A stretch of DNA of 64,000 bases, from positions 5,590,806-5,654,805 of the forward strand of contig NC_063437.1 of NCBI RefSeq assembly GCF_020379485.1, given 5' to 3'. The notes under the pieces were generated by a model. The model searched no databases and was not told where the DNA came from. It saw nothing but the letters and a program-made list of their open reading frames with translations. Of the stretch, positions 11,322 to 24,618 are shown piece by piece. This stretch comes from Brassica napus (taxonomy: Eukaryota; Streptophyta; Magnoliopsida; Brassicales; Brassicaceae). The translations under genes were made by a program, and so were the position numbers. Position 1 is the stretch's first letter. Every line of letters starts with the position of its first letter.

Positions 11322-14300
11322 ATGGGTCGATCTCAAGAAAAGGGTCAGGGTCCGATATACAACATGAGGTTATCGACGGTGGGTGCAACCAGAGCGACAG
11401 AAACTGGTGCGACCCATGAACCAACCGGTTTAGATCTTGCTATGAAGCTCCACTATCTCAAGGCAGCTTACATTTACTCGCCCGAGTTGGCTAGTGACTT
11501 GAGCGTGACACACGTGAAGGAGGCTATGTTCAAGCTGTTCGACCAGATCGCATGGACCACAGGAAGGTTATGGCGGAGAGACTCGGGGCGTCCGTATATC
11601 AAATGCAACGACTGTGGTGCGCGTTTCGTCGAAGGTGAATGTAATTTCACAGTGGAAGAGTGGCTTAGTAAACCGGACCGGTCAGTTGATGAGTTTCTGG
11701 TTTACCATCAACCTGTTGGACCGGAGTTGCCTTTCTCTCCTCTGATCTATGTTCAGGTAATTTGACAACAACAATTTTATTCCAATTCTATTAAAAGAAA
11801 AAAAAACAATGTTCTCTTCTTTAGTCTGCCATATTGATTTAGTTAAACATGCACCAATATATCGCATTATTGCTCCCTCTCTCCATTTATGTATGTATTA
11901 TTAAGATATATATATAACTATGCAAAAAGGCCTATAACAGTTATGATATTGTATTATGCAATATATGATACTTTACAAAAGGAAAAAATTTTCATAGCTA
12001 CACGAAGTTTACACTAATATGGTGGAAACCATCCAGTGTATGAGAATGTGTCAACAACTACACGAAGTTTATGTTAATACATGTCACATGTACAAAGTAA
12101 ATAATAATATGGTGGCAACATCACAATCGGGTTTAATTGATTTTAAGCTAAGTTAATGGTGTCAATCTGTAATTTACTAAACTTAATAAACTTAATGATT
12201 TATTAATTTTAATAAACTTAATTGATTTTGTTAATAAACTTAATAACTTGTTAAATTTACTTAATAAACTTAATAAATTTATTAAACTTATAAAAATTAA
12301 TAAATTTGCTAAACTTAGTAAAATTAATCATTTATTAATAAACTTAATAAACTTAATCATTTATTAATAAACTTAATAAAATTATTCATTTATTAATAAA
12401 CTTAATCATTTAATAAACTTAATCATTCAATAAACTTAATAAACTTAATAAATTTGTTAAATTTATTAAGTTTAATAAATTTATTAAGTTTATTATGTTT
12501 AATAAATTTATTAAGTTTATTAAGTTTAAGTTTATTAAGTTTATTAAATTATTAAGTTTATTTAGTTTAATAAATTTATTAAGTATAATAAATTATTAAG
12601 TTTATTAAGTTAAAGATTATTAAACTACAAATTTTATTAATAAAATCAATTAAGTTTATTAAACTTAATAAACCATTAAGTTTATTAAATTATTAAGTTT
12701 GTTAAGTTTAATAAATTTATTAAGTATAATAAATTATTAAGTTTTTAAAGTTAAAGTTTATTAAATTACTAAGTTTATTAATAAAATCAAATAAAATCAA
12801 TTAATTTTATTAAACTTAATAAATCATTAAGTTTATTAAGTTTAGTAAATTACGGATTCACCCTATTAACTTAGCTTAAAATCAATTAAACCCGATTGTG
12901 ATGTTGCCACCATATTATTATTTACTTCGTACATGTGACATGTATTAACATAAACTTCGTGTAGTTGTTGACACATTTTCATATATTGGATGGATTCCAC
13001 CATATTAGTGTAAACTTCGTGTAGCTAGAAAACTTTTTTCCCTTTACAAAATATGATACTCTCTACAAGTTGACAAAAGAAAACAACTTTCAAATTAGGG
13101 AAATACTCTAGGATAGCACTAAAAAAGTTTCTATCACAAATATAGACTCTAAAAATCAAAATGACCAAAATATTTCATTAAAGAGATAAATATACACTTA
13201 TACCCCTAGGATTAACTAATCCAAACCTTAGGGTTTAGAGCTAAGGGGTGGAGATTTGGGTTTGAGATTTAAAATTTTATAAAATAGAAAATACATATTA
13301 AAAATTGAAAATAAAAATTTTAAAAATAGTTTCAAAAAGTATTTTCGAATTACAAAAGGAAAATTTGAAAAAAAAAATAAAAAAATTTTGAAAAAAGATT
13401 CAAAAAAAAATTTATAAAAAAGTTCGAATTTGAAAACATATAATCTAAAACTATAAAAAAAATTATATTTTTTTATTTTTTATATATATAGGGTATTAGT
13501 GTTCTTTTACCTATTAAATGAAACATTTTAGTTATTTTCCTTCTTGTGATTTATTTTTGTGACCAAAACTTTAAAATGGTCTATTTATGAGAATTGCCCT
13601 TCAAATTAAGGTTATTGAAAAAATTTTGTTATGATTTTCGTGAATTGATGAACTTGTAAAACGTAACACATAATTACAAGATTTGGAGAAGATTGCCCAT
13701 ATTCTTATAAAATATATCGGAAATACTGCATTCTCTATATGTACTACATATATTGACATGGTTTTTGGCAGTGCATCTTGATTTTTTATGTGAAATATAT
13801 GAAATGGTTTGTTCTCCTAAAATTTAATTTGAATAGTGTAAAAAAGGAACACTACATATTATTTAGAGCATCTCCAAAAAGAAACTCTATTTTGAAGTTT
13901 CCAAAACTCTATATTTAAAGTTTAAAGGTATTCTTCTCCAAAAGCAAAACTTCAAACTCAACTTCAAAACTATTTATATTTTATAATATGGTCCTTATAT
14001 TGTAAATAATTAGTAGATATATAAACATATTACAACAATATTAACTAATAAAATATTCTATTAAAATATAAAAATTTAAATAAAAATAACTTAATTAATA
14101 TTGAACTTCAAAAAAAATACAATATTATTCTATAAAATGATTTTCGTAATGCATATATGATCTATTAGTGTATATCAAAATTAAAATGGCTCTCTTCATT
14201 TTTACTTTGTAGATTACGAGCTAAAATTTGTTGAAATCGGGTGATATTGATACTTGTAAATACATTAGATCGGAACAAGAAAGTAAAAGAGAAACATAAA

Positions 14301-17300
14301 ATATTACTAAGAGACTAATTTCTTTTCAATGATATTAATACTCGTGAATATATTCGATATGAACAAGAAAAAATTGTACGAAAAATACATCAAAAACAAC
14401 AACAACAACCATCTTAAGTTACACAAAACAAAATTGGACAATATTTAAAAATTTTGAAGTTTCTGGATCAAAGTTACCTGACTATTAGTGTTGTTGTAAT
14501 ATTTAAATTTGTGTACTAGTTATGTCTTCATGTAAATTTTTTTAAAAAAATTGTTAAGTTTCGTTTGTATATTATTGTTGTCTAAATCTAGTTTTAGATA
14601 TTTAAAATCTTATTTTAAAGTTTTATTTAATTTTATGTGTAAAATTTAAAATCTGTAAAAAAATTAATATTTATGAGATATATATTTTTAAAAGATTAAA
14701 ACAATAAACGAGAAAATATTCATGAATCATAAAAGTGGTGTGTGATTGTAGGAACCAAAATGCAAATAAAATATGAAACTTCAAATTTGAAGTTTTGAGT
14801 AGTGAAACTTCAAATATAGAGTTTCACTCTTCAAAACTTTAAATTTGAAGTTTTGAAGTTCCTTTTTAAAGAATAAAAAACTTCATATTTAAAGTTATAA
14901 AATGTCTTTTGGAAATGTTCTTAGCAGAAAAAGAGACGCACCATGCTACAGATTTGGGTGGGTTTATTAACAAAGGCAATTAGTAGGTAAACAGGACTAG
15001 AATTAAGAATATTCTACTCTATCTTGGGTATGATGTTCCTTTCTGACCATATGCCCTAATCGAGAAAAACAGATACTAAAAGATAGAAACATTTAATGTT
15101 ATATGCCCTGTCATCAGAAGAATTTAATACACGAAAGATCTAACCGTACCAATAACTTGCATTAAAAGACACTGCCACATTAATGGCCGTATTTAATAAA
15201 AACTCGAAGACATTTCAGACAAATATATTGCGGGTTCAGACCCGGGTTTAAGCTGACTTTTTTTTTCCATTGTTTTAAAAATCGTAGGCTACTAAAATCA
15301 TTTGATCTTAAATATAATCTGTAAAATTGCTAAAAAAAATTTTTTTGCTGAAAAGCAATAAATGTTTATAAAAATCCATGTTTAAAAAAGCTATCTATAC
15401 GGAGTATATTAGTAAAAGCACACAGCTTTTACAACAGTCTATAATGTTTTGATATTATTGCTTTATCATCAATTCTAACAATCAAGGCTTAAGAGCTATT
15501 ATAACTCCAAATTGAGTATATAAAATAAATAATACTACTTTAATATTGTTTTTATAATTAAATAAATTTAAAAATTTTGAAAAGGAAAAATCCACTTATA
15601 AATTGACAGATGGCTTGTGAATTTCTTGAGAGTATCTCAAAGGGTCTATTACGAAACTTGTATCTCAATATATCTCTTACTTTTATGTTTTCATTATATA
15701 TTTTTGAAAAACTGCATAACTAAAATTAAAAGAACAAAGCAAGAAAATAATTGAGCTCTTTTGTTTTTATAATGTTCAAAAAAGCGATAGGCGCTAAACG
15801 AACGGTGATAGATCAGTAACTGATATATAAGTTATTTAAATAATATAAATACATTTACATCATATTTTTGTTATTTAAGATAATGAATCGTATTTAATTA
15901 GATATATTCAATTAAATTATAAATGTGAAATATTATTTTAAAATTTTTGTTTTTAAAATATAAAAGTTACTTTTGGATATAAACACAAAATTTGATATTA
16001 TTAAATAAAATAAACTAATTGTATATAATTATTTTTTAACTAATATATATTGCAAATGTAAATATTTTTTTTTTGAAAAAGGGCTTTACAACAAATGTAA
16101 ATAGTATACCAAAAGTTCTGTATGAAAGCATTGAACAACTAACATTTGGAAAGTAATTATATGTTATAAATACTTTTCAACATATATTTTTAGTAATTGT
16201 TGATTAAATAAAAATACAATCCTTGCGGTATCGGTTCGATCACAAATTGGGAGGAATGATGCAACGATGGTTTCAACTTTCAACACACTATGTAATTGAT
16301 AGGTCTGATCATAGATTTTTGCAATCATTGATAGTTATGTAAATAACCTTTCTTAAAAAAAACTGTTGATTAAATAATAAAGAGTATAATGCTTTTGCAA
16401 ATGGTTTGCCAAATAGACCACGAATCAAAGGCAAAGCAAGTGATTTTATTACATAAATTTAGGAATAAATAGAAAAGAGTGAGAATCCCCATGGGGTTAC
16501 AGAGTGTCGATAAATGAAGATGCGGTTTGGTTAAATACCAAATTTGAACCAAGTGGTCTTGGTATATTGTTAAATGAATTCCAACTAGAGTTTCCACCCA
16601 GGGTTTGATTTTCCTTGGTAATTCATGGACGTGTTAAGTGACAAGAAAACCTGAATTTTTATGGACCTTTTAGTGATTAGTCTTTGGATCTAGAAAACGT
16701 TTGGAATCACACCAAAGTTATAAAAAAAAATAAAAAAATTTTGTATTCATGAATGAATTTATCAGTAATAAAAAAAAACCAGAGTATTTCCCCCAAAATC
16801 TTGAACATTTTACAAAATCAAAAACAGAGTAACCACTACCTTATCTCGGTTTGTATCCGCAGATGACCCGGTTTAAGTGCAGAGGATTAGCTTTGGGCCT
16901 GAGCTGGGCCAACATCATGGGAGATTCATTCTCTTTATTCTATGCCTTCAACTTATGGGTGAAGGTCCTTTCTGGGGAAAAAACCTATGCCCCGGAAACT
17001 TCTATTATAGACAGAAGGTTTCTGAATCCAAATCCAACGGTTAAAGACCCGGAATCAATAAAACAGGTTGACCCGGTTGGAGATCTCTGGATCACTCCAA
17101 ACAACAAGAAAATGGCGAGTTACTGTTTCAACCTCACCGTCGCCGCCGACCAGATGTCACCACATTTCCCGGCGAACGGAGATGATCAGATTCCGGTGTT
17201 CGAGGTTCTCGCCGGAATCATATGGAAAAGCATAGCTAAGGTTAGAGAAGATCCAGAGCCTTTAACTGTTACGATCATCAGAAAGGATCCGAACGATCTG

Positions 17301-17711
17301 AAACCTATCAGATCGATTCGAAACAGTCAGATGATAAGCTCCGTACACGTGGATTTTCCGGTGGCTGAAGCGGCTGTGGAAGAGTTAGTGAGATGTATGG
17401 AGAGAGCGACTGACGAGAGATGTGGAATCGATGAGATCGGAGAGAGCTGTGATGGGAGTTTGGATTTTATTGTTTACGGAGCGAAGTTGACGTTTATGGA
17501 TTTGAGTGAAGTCGATTTGTATGAGGCTAAAGTGATGAGGAAGTCGCCGGAATCAGTGTACTGTAACGTTGAGGGGGTAGGGGAGGAGGGATTGGTAGTT
17601 GTTTACGCGGCGGCGAAATCGGAGGAGAGGGTTGTGACGATGACGTTGCCGGAGGAGGAGATGGAGAGGGTAAAATCGGAATTCAAGAAATGTGGTTTGA
17701 TGGCGCCGTGA
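11322..17711 (+). CDS. CER26: CER26-type BAHD protein, very-long-chain wax elongation
   Basis: Two exons join cleanly: 11322-11756 (145 codons) and 16863-17711 (282 codons plus TGA). The intron is GT-AG (CAG|GTAATT ... CCGCAG|ATGACC), giving 427 residues. The protein has the BAHD N half (GLDLAMKLHYLKAAYIY, YIKCNDCGARF, SKPDRSVDEF) and the C half (SPESVYCNVEG, EERVVTMTLPEEEME). It matches my recollection of Arabidopsis CER26 (At4g13840). CER2-like proteins work with the condensing enzyme CER6 in the ER to extend wax acyl chains beyond C28. The BAHD HxxxD motif is changed to N162-I-M-G-D166 and no DFGWG motif is visible, as in CER26 relatives. The intron is 5.1 kb and full of inserted elements. 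An open frame reading into the intron from 16851 (M-Y-P-Q) is an artefact. The gene looks functional. Confidence 0.9.
11972..13050. mobile_element. Foldback Mutator-like (MULE) element in the CER26 intron
   Basis: The direct repeat ATATGATAC at 11963-11971 and 13051-13059 is a perfect 9-bp target duplication (10 bp if the next T is counted). The element opens TTTACAAAAGGAAAAAA and closes with the near complement of the same. Long arms follow, including GCTACACGAAGTTTACACTAATATGGTGG and its inverse. The middle (12170-12850) is made of AATAAACTTAATAAA-like repeats that invert halfway, so the whole 1.08 kb can fold on itself. No coding region. Confidence 0.85.
13098..13599. mobile_element. MULE-type MITE in the CER26 intron
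   Basis: The 9-bp duplication TTCAAATTA flanks it exactly (13089-13097 and 13600-13608). The ends are related inverted repeats (GGGAAATACTCTAGGATAGC against the complement of AATAGACC...GAATTGCCC). The interior has no open frame and includes AACCTTAGGGTTTAGAGC. It lies 47 bp from the foldback element to its left. Confidence 0.85.
13866..14920. mobile_element. PIF/Harbinger-like MITE in the CER26 intron
   Basis: Left end GAGCATCTCCAAAAAG and right end TTTTGGAAATGTTC are imperfect inverted repeats flanked by TTA on both sides (13863-13865 and 14921-14923). Subterminal AACTTCAAA-type repeats occur in inverse on the two sides. No transposase frame. The 3-bp TTA duplication and GAGCATCTCC end point to the Harbinger/Tourist group. 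Confidence 0.65.
14924..16862 (+). other. Remainder of the CER26 intron
   Basis: AT-rich with no clear element borders. A 75-codon minus-strand open frame at 16370-16597 has no recognised features. The acceptor is TTTGTATCCGCAG ending at 16862. Confidence 0.5.
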
Positions 17712-18321
17712 GAATCAACGGCTAAGTCATAAGTAAACATGAAAAGATGAAATGTTGTTTTTATTTTCCTTTCGTGGTTTAAGCTTTATGTGCTGCTGAA
17801 TTATCTGTTAAACCTGATTTCTGGTGCTAAATCCTCGGTTAAGCGAGGATTGTAACGTTGTTATGAAATTATTATATATTTAAATTAAATAATCATTCGT
17901 ATGGTACACGAAGTTACCGTTACAACTTACAAAGTTACAAGGTACATTACAGTACTAATTAGTTTCACTCGTAAAATTGGATGTAATAAAGTTTTGATTG
18001 TAAGTTTGGAACGAAATCTGAACATACTTTTTAATACGATTTTTAACTGTACCGCTATATTTTTTACCGTCTCAAAATCTCCAACCACACCACTGTTTCT
18101 TTTCTATCAACGGTCGAACCCTTTGTTTTGTTTGTGTCCTACTCAATCAAAAGAAACTTATTTAGTGATTAGGGTTTATGATGTGCTGGCAGATTGTTAT
18201 AGGCACACAAAAGGATTATATATACATGTATACAAATTTGTAGTTAATTATGCTATGCTTTCTGTATCACACACCAATTAAAAACCTATAAATTAAGGAG
18301 GCGAGATATGGTGGTTGTGGG
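17712..18321. other. Convergent 3' region between CER26 and J20
   Basis: It holds the 3' untranslated regions of two genes facing each other. A 126-codon plus-strand open frame (17901-18281) shows no domain, has a biased AT-rich composition and overlaps the probable J20 3' end; I regard it as chance. Confidence 0.5.
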
Positions 18322-19577
18322 TTAAGCAGAAGAATCTTCAGACGTGTGATGTTGACGGCGCATTCTAGCAGCCCAAGACATTGAGTTGTTGTCTCTTTGA
18401 TTGCTTCTTTTCTTTAGCCCTGAGAGCTGAGTTTGCCATTTTTTCTTCCACTCACTCTTCTCTTCCACCACTTCCTGCTTACACAAACAATCACCAAAAA
18501 CTCAGACCAATTCTGGATTTATTACAAATGGTTTGGTTAGGTTCGGCATTTTAGAAACATGATTATAAAATAAATAATTGAATTAATGAATTCTAAAGAG
18601 TCGTATAGGGTCAATAAGAGTTAGCAAGTTGGAATGTAAACATTCTCTATTCTAGGGTCTTTTTCATCTAACAATAAATGGGTCTATATTTTAGGACCAT
18701 AACACAAATCAAAGGGTCAATTCTGGCGACAAAGATAAACAATATTTAATTTAATTATATAACTATTATAGTTTATGAAAATATATTATTCGTTTGAGAA
18801 ATTTATTGAAATATTATGAACGAAAATCTCTTACATATTGGAAAATAATTTTTTTTCTTTTAAATTCGGAGGATAATACTCAATTGTCCATATATGGACA
18901 AAATATCATAATCAATAATATCAACATCGCTTGGATAAATTTCTGAGTGTGACATAACTAAATTATTATTGTCTTCTCTTAAAATTTTTAAACCATACAG
19001 CCAAACACTGGTCCTGAATTTTTTAATTTCCTTTCGGGTTTATCACGAAAATAAGCAAAATAACCGAAACCGGTTAAGATTCTGGGCATAACGTAGACGA
19101 ATAAGAAGGATGTGAATATGGATATACCTCATGGTATCCATTCCGGCGTCGTCCTGAGAACGAAAATGAGAATCCCATAGACAAATCTCTGTCGTAGAGA
19201 ACTCTCCGGCTAGGATCCGAGAGAGTCTCGTAAGCTTCTTGAACCCTAATAAACCGATCTGTGTATTCCTCGACCCGATCCGGCGGCGATACATCGGGAT
19301 GATACTTTCGAGCAAGCTGTTTGTACGCCTGTTTGATTTCAGGGAGACTAACAGATTCGGTGACGCCGAGGAGATCGTAGAAGCTCAGATCCTCCGATTG
19401 CTTTACTGGGTCGTCGTGAATGAGACGGGCTTGGATCCGGGTTGATAAGAAACGGTTTCGGGTTGGGTAAGAGAGGGTAGTAGAAGGGAAAGAAGCGGGT
19501 AGAGAGGAGATTGGTCGTTTATAGACAAATGGGTGATGACCGGTGGCGAGAATGGATGATCCTTTGTAACATCTCAT
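18322..19577 (-). CDS. J20: Chloroplast DnaJ protein J20
   Basis: Exon 1 is 19577-19128 (150 codons) and exon 2 is 18474-18322, joined by a 653-bp GT-AG intron (GAG|GTATAT ... AAGCAG|GAAGTG), giving 200 residues. Residues 1-55 look like a plastid transit peptide (Ser/Thr/Arg-rich). The J domain spans about 65-132, with FYDLLGVTES at its start and the Hsp70-activating HPD at 93-95. The tail (SEWKKKWQTQLSGL, SMSWAARMRRQ) matches my memory of Arabidopsis J20 (At4g13830). J20 delivers misfolded deoxyxylulose-5-phosphate synthase to Hsp70 for refolding or Clp degradation in the stroma. An open frame stopping at 19074 merely reads into the intron. It faces CER26 tail to tail. Confidence 0.93.
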
Positions 19578-21439
19578 TGTTTCGATTTGAGGTTTAATGT
19601 TTTTGTTTTTGGGTTTGTTGACTTTTGGTGATGTTCACTTGGGGAGGTTTTTTTTTTTTTTTTTGAACAACTCGGTTGGGGAGTCTAATGTAGAAATAGT
19701 GAGAAGTGACGAGAGGAAGAGGTATATGAAACAGTGATGAAGAGTTGTTCTATGAAATAGAGGGGCACTTCTGTCATTTTATAATAATAAAAAACAGTCG
19801 TATTTTTGCGACTGAAAATTCCAGAAGGAATATTTCCCTTTTGTAGTTTCTTCTGTACTTGGAAAATAGTTCCTAAGATGGCAAAAATAATGATAAAAAA
19901 TAGCTTTAACACTCTGTGCACACTAATAAGAATGATATTTTTACTTCCTAAGACACTTTGTGTCTTATGTATTACATAAAGAGGCACTTCCTGCTGGCAA
20001 GGCACTTTATGTGTGGTTATTGTCTTTCATGCCCTCAATATTGACCACATCATGGTAAAGCTAACCAGAAACACCTAACCATGATTTTATTTTTATAATA
20101 TTTATCAACAATTGATTGTTTTGTTGATTTATGAGTTCTCGAAAACCAACATATTTCTCTCTCCAACTTTACATTTTGAAATTCAGATCTACTTTCCCAA
20201 ATTTGACAGTTCCTTCTTCGTTTATCAACCCTAATTGAGTGAACCCTCTTCTTTTTCATCTTTAATTTCTCCATAGAACACCAAGAATCCAGAGACCTCG
20301 CCGCGAGTTTGATTGTGTAATCTCGTCTCCACCTTTTCTTATCTCATCATCTTTCACCTCCATTCTTCGCCGCCCACTTTCAGAAATGTATCTAACCATG
20401 ACAAAATCAAAGAAGAAAGGGAAGATATCCGAGCAACCAACTCCACCGGAAAACGATATCGGAGGTTTTGTCTTCATTTTATTATTTTTTTTTTTGAATT
20501 ATGGTTCTTAGATCTAAAAAATATTTTCGATGTAATCACCGTACCTTTTTCTAAATATAGGTACACTTCAATCGGACCTCCGTCTCCCGATCTGGGATTG
20601 TGGTAGAGTCGCTTAGGAGATGTGAGTTCCTACGAGACTAGTTCCGATAACAATGGTGGTGGATACTGTAAAGATGGGAGACGTGAGGGTGAGGGATACA
20701 AAAGTGGAGGCCATGGTAGAGGTGGCGGTGGATAAAACAAACATGTTCAAGGTGTATTTTTAGGATTGAATATCCATGTCCACACACATTTGTTCACCAA
20801 AGTGGCTTACACAAAATACATGTACATAAAACTACACGGTATGCATAAAATACTTGTCCACAGATACTAAGAAATTATGTAAGATCATTAGGAATATAAG
20901 AACTTGTCCAAGAAAACACATCCATGAAACTTAGTTCATGAAACCTCATCCACGAAAATTTTAAAGATATTTTCTATATTTTTTATCAATCCATGTCTAC
21001 ATCTTTTTATGTTCACGTATTTTTCTTACATGTTCACAATTTTGCATCCACACTTTTTATGTCCATACATTTTTTTAAATAATTGTTGAAATATATAAAA
21101 TATATATATGAAAATGGATGTTAAAATATAGAAAAAAATAAATTATAATTTATTGTAATAATTATACTTTCTTCAAATGTCTTAAACTCTGAGAAAAAAC
21201 AAATAAAAACACAAGAACTTTGCAAAAAGAACAAAGAAAAAGTTAGAGAAAAAATAAATAAAATAAAAAAAATGTAACTATCCTCTAGTTTCTCTTAACC
21301 AAGCGTGAGGGGTACTGCTGTAAAACCACAAGGGGTGGAAGAGGACAATGTGTCCCTCAAGTGGGATGTACCTTATCTTGTCAAAAAAGAGAACAATGTG
21401 TCTGATGATGTAACGCACTCAATAAGAATCTATAGGAAA
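19578..21439. other. J20 upstream region with a possible glycine-rich gene relic
   Basis: Plus-strand 20384-20470 could code M-T-K-S-K-K-K-G-K followed by QPTPPENDI. At 20638-20735 a Gly/Arg-rich run (YKSGGHGRGGGG) ends in TAA. Between them is an intron-like T-rich stretch. This resembles a decayed or rapidly evolving RGG-tailed protein gene, but I cannot name it. The stretch from 20760 to 21060 contains loosely repeated GTCCACAC/TTCATGAAAC words. Confidence 0.3.
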
Positions 21440-23343
21440 TCTCTATAATATTATTTGAGAAGTCAGTTTCTTATGTGTCTCTCTCACGTTAACTCTCACG
21501 ATGGTTGATTACAGTGATACCCTTAATGAATTAATTTACATTTTAAATACTATTATTTATTTATTTTATTTAGTTTCCTTTTAAAAAAATTCTAAAATAT
21601 ATACACATATAATAAAAAAGGAAACTTTTATAAATTAAAAAAATAATTGAAAAACGAAAATATATGTATACATAATATGATTTCATAAAAAAAGAAAGTT
21701 CACAAAATATTAATATTACATTTAAAAAATATTTTTAAATAACATAAAATATAATTTTGAAGTAATAAAATACTTTCCTTATATCTATATTTTCCTAGAT
21801 GAAAATTATAAATTTCTATATAATATTATTTCATTAAAAAACAATTTACACATATAATCTTGATATTAGAAAAAGAAATATTATTTCTTTTAAAATATAA
21901 TTTTAAAAAAATACAAAATATTTCAAGGTTATAAAAATATTTATATATATATATATATATTATTAATGATTACATAAATAATTAAGTAACATAAACTAAT
22001 ATATGTTTAATTGTCTAAAATAGTTTATAATTAGTAATATTGTTATTTTTTATTTATTTTTCATATATTTAGTTGACTATAATATTTTCAAGTACAACAA
22101 AAAAATATTGATAAATTATATTTTACTTATATATTATTATTTTTAAATAAAATCATAATTGTTTTTACTGCTTATTTTTAAGAGATATTAAAAAAACTAA
22201 AATAAAATTTTAAAATAAACATCATTTGATCAAATAGTTACAAAGTAATTTAATGAGGTACATATATTATATTTTATCATTGTTAAAGTTATTTTTTCTT
22301 AATATTAAATTTCCTTTTATGTTTTTATGTGTGAGAAAATTAATAGAACCATAATCAAAATACCAAAGCAAATCTGAATTCTAATTTTTAAGATTATTTA
22401 AATAAATTTTAGTTTCCATTCAATAAATCAAAGACATCAACTATTGAAAATTTATTGAATATTTTAATTATTGTAAATATTGATATGTGTTCATGAGCTT
22501 TCAAAAATGTATCAGCTACTTACGCATGTAACTTCCTATTAATCATCACTTTATTTTCTAATTTTTTAAAAAAAACATCAACATATAATTTGATAAATAT
22601 TACGAAATACATGCACATTTGACTTAATTAGAATAAAAAATAATTATACTTCATTTTGAATTTGAAAGAATATATATAACTCAATATACTCACAACATGA
22701 GTGATTCGACTAATCCAACTTATATCTAAAATCATATATTTAATTACGATAAGAATGTATAATTTTATAAGAATAGTAATTTATTTTATAAATATAAATC
22801 ATAGGACAACTCAAAACATATTAAAATAAAAATAAAATATTAGCCAACTGTTACAATTTAGTTCTTTTGTAAAATTTATATATATGCATGAGACTTCAGA
22901 ATATTATCATTTCGTTATATTAATTTACGTAATTTAGAATCAGACACTTTAGTTTATTTTTTATATCATACTAAGCACAATATATCTTAAGTTATACATA
23001 ATCTTCATAAAATATATTTACATATCTAAGACAACAACCACCTAAATGCAAATAAGAAATTACTCAAAATTTTAATATATAGAATAAAAAATATTACAGC
23101 TAAATTCATAGATGCAATCCAATTTACCTAAATGATAACTAAATCGACTGAAAAACAATAATACCGATTAGATATAACATATATAAAATTATATGTATAA
23201 TTAAAGTAATACAATATAATTAATATAAATGATGCATATAAATTATAAATTAATTAAATTAAAAGTAAATAGCAATTAATTATTATTATATATTTACTTT
23301 AAAAATATTTATATCCGTGCATGAACACGGGAAAATCACCTAG
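21440..23343 (+). mobile_element. Helitron, non-autonomous
   Basis: It begins TCTCTATAATATTATTTGAG after host A at 21439. It ends with the hairpin CCGTGCATGAACACGG, 9 nt, then CCTAG followed by host T at 23344. The 1.9 kb interior is very AT-rich, without a long open frame. Both ends are of the type seen in crucifer Helitrons. Confidence 0.75.
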
Positions 23344-24618
23344 TAAGCTAAAAATAAGCAGTATTGGTCAATCTAGAATAGAACTAACATATGTGATTAT
23401 CTGGTTTCTAAGGCCGTTGGTTTGCGGTTTGTCTAGTCTACTTTGGCGTGAAGTCAGAACCGTCTCAAACTCTAAAGAAACCCAATTCAAAAAAATAAAT
23501 AAGATATTTTTTACTAACTTGAAATAATTTATGTTTTTTTCTGGTAAAATATTGTTATAATATATTTTGCTAACATATTTTGGTTTTATAATTAAAACCT
23601 TATGAAAAACATATTTTTGAGACTATAAATATTTCAGTTTCCTTTTTGTTTTGATTTATTTTTGTATCCACGATCATGAGTTATAATCTAGAGTATTTAA
23701 GCTCTCTATACATACAAAAATCCATAATTAACTAACTACCATTTCACTGTTTTTTTTTCACTGTTGACAATTTGATAATCCAATTTTACTCCCACCGACA
23801 TTCTTCCTTCTCTTTCTCTCACGTGTCTACTTAAAACTCAAACCTTTATCCTTTCTCCTTTCTCAGCTGCATTTCACATTTCTTTTCCATCTCAGAACTA
23901 TAATATCCTCTGTACTTTTTAAACCATAAACAAAAATTCATTTGTCATTTCTGTTCTTCCTTTCTATACATTATTGTCTTCATCATCTCTCATATATTCT
24001 CCGTAAAAATCACATATGGAACGACTGAGACAATCGTCAAACCTCGTCGTAACTAGAGAAAGTTTTGTGACCAAGCTCGTCTCCAACATTGCACAGCCAT
24101 GATCTGTTTTGATTAGGTATATAACATTCAAAAATGTGTATGGTTCCAATGAGTGTGTCTCTCTCGACAAGATCGTCTACATAGTTCCTTCAACATTTTT
24201 CTCGAAATCATACATAATATGAATCAGGTGTATAACAAAATAAAGCGGGTACTTCCAATATCAATAACAACGGCTTGAATCTCACATATTTCAGTTAGGA
24301 ATAGCTGTAACAAACAAGAATTTTGTTAACTGATATATATTGGGTTAGTTGCTACAAATGAAGTGTTGTGAGTTTTGGTTATATGTTATCAAACAGGGGG
24401 TGCCGCTAATTGATAAGTATTTTATAAGATCTTACAAAGCATTAGCGGATACATGTTTGGTTAGGTGTTTCAAAGTATGTTACCACTTTTCAAATTGGTT
24501 GGTAAGATGTCAAAAAATATTCGTTAACTCATACATGGATTTGTAACGGTTAACAAGTATTTTAGCATATATAAACTAATAAATCACATCTAACTTTTAT
24601 GTTTCTATGGTAAATAAT
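23344..24618. other. Intergenic, nothing recognised
   Basis: Pyrimidine-rich stretches (23780-23960) and short open frames only; no terminal repeats or gene signatures seen. Confidence 0.45.

Noticed and set aside
17901..18281. 126-codon open frame between CER26 and J20
   Set aside because: No domain, AT-rich composition, lies in the shared 3' region of convergent genes.
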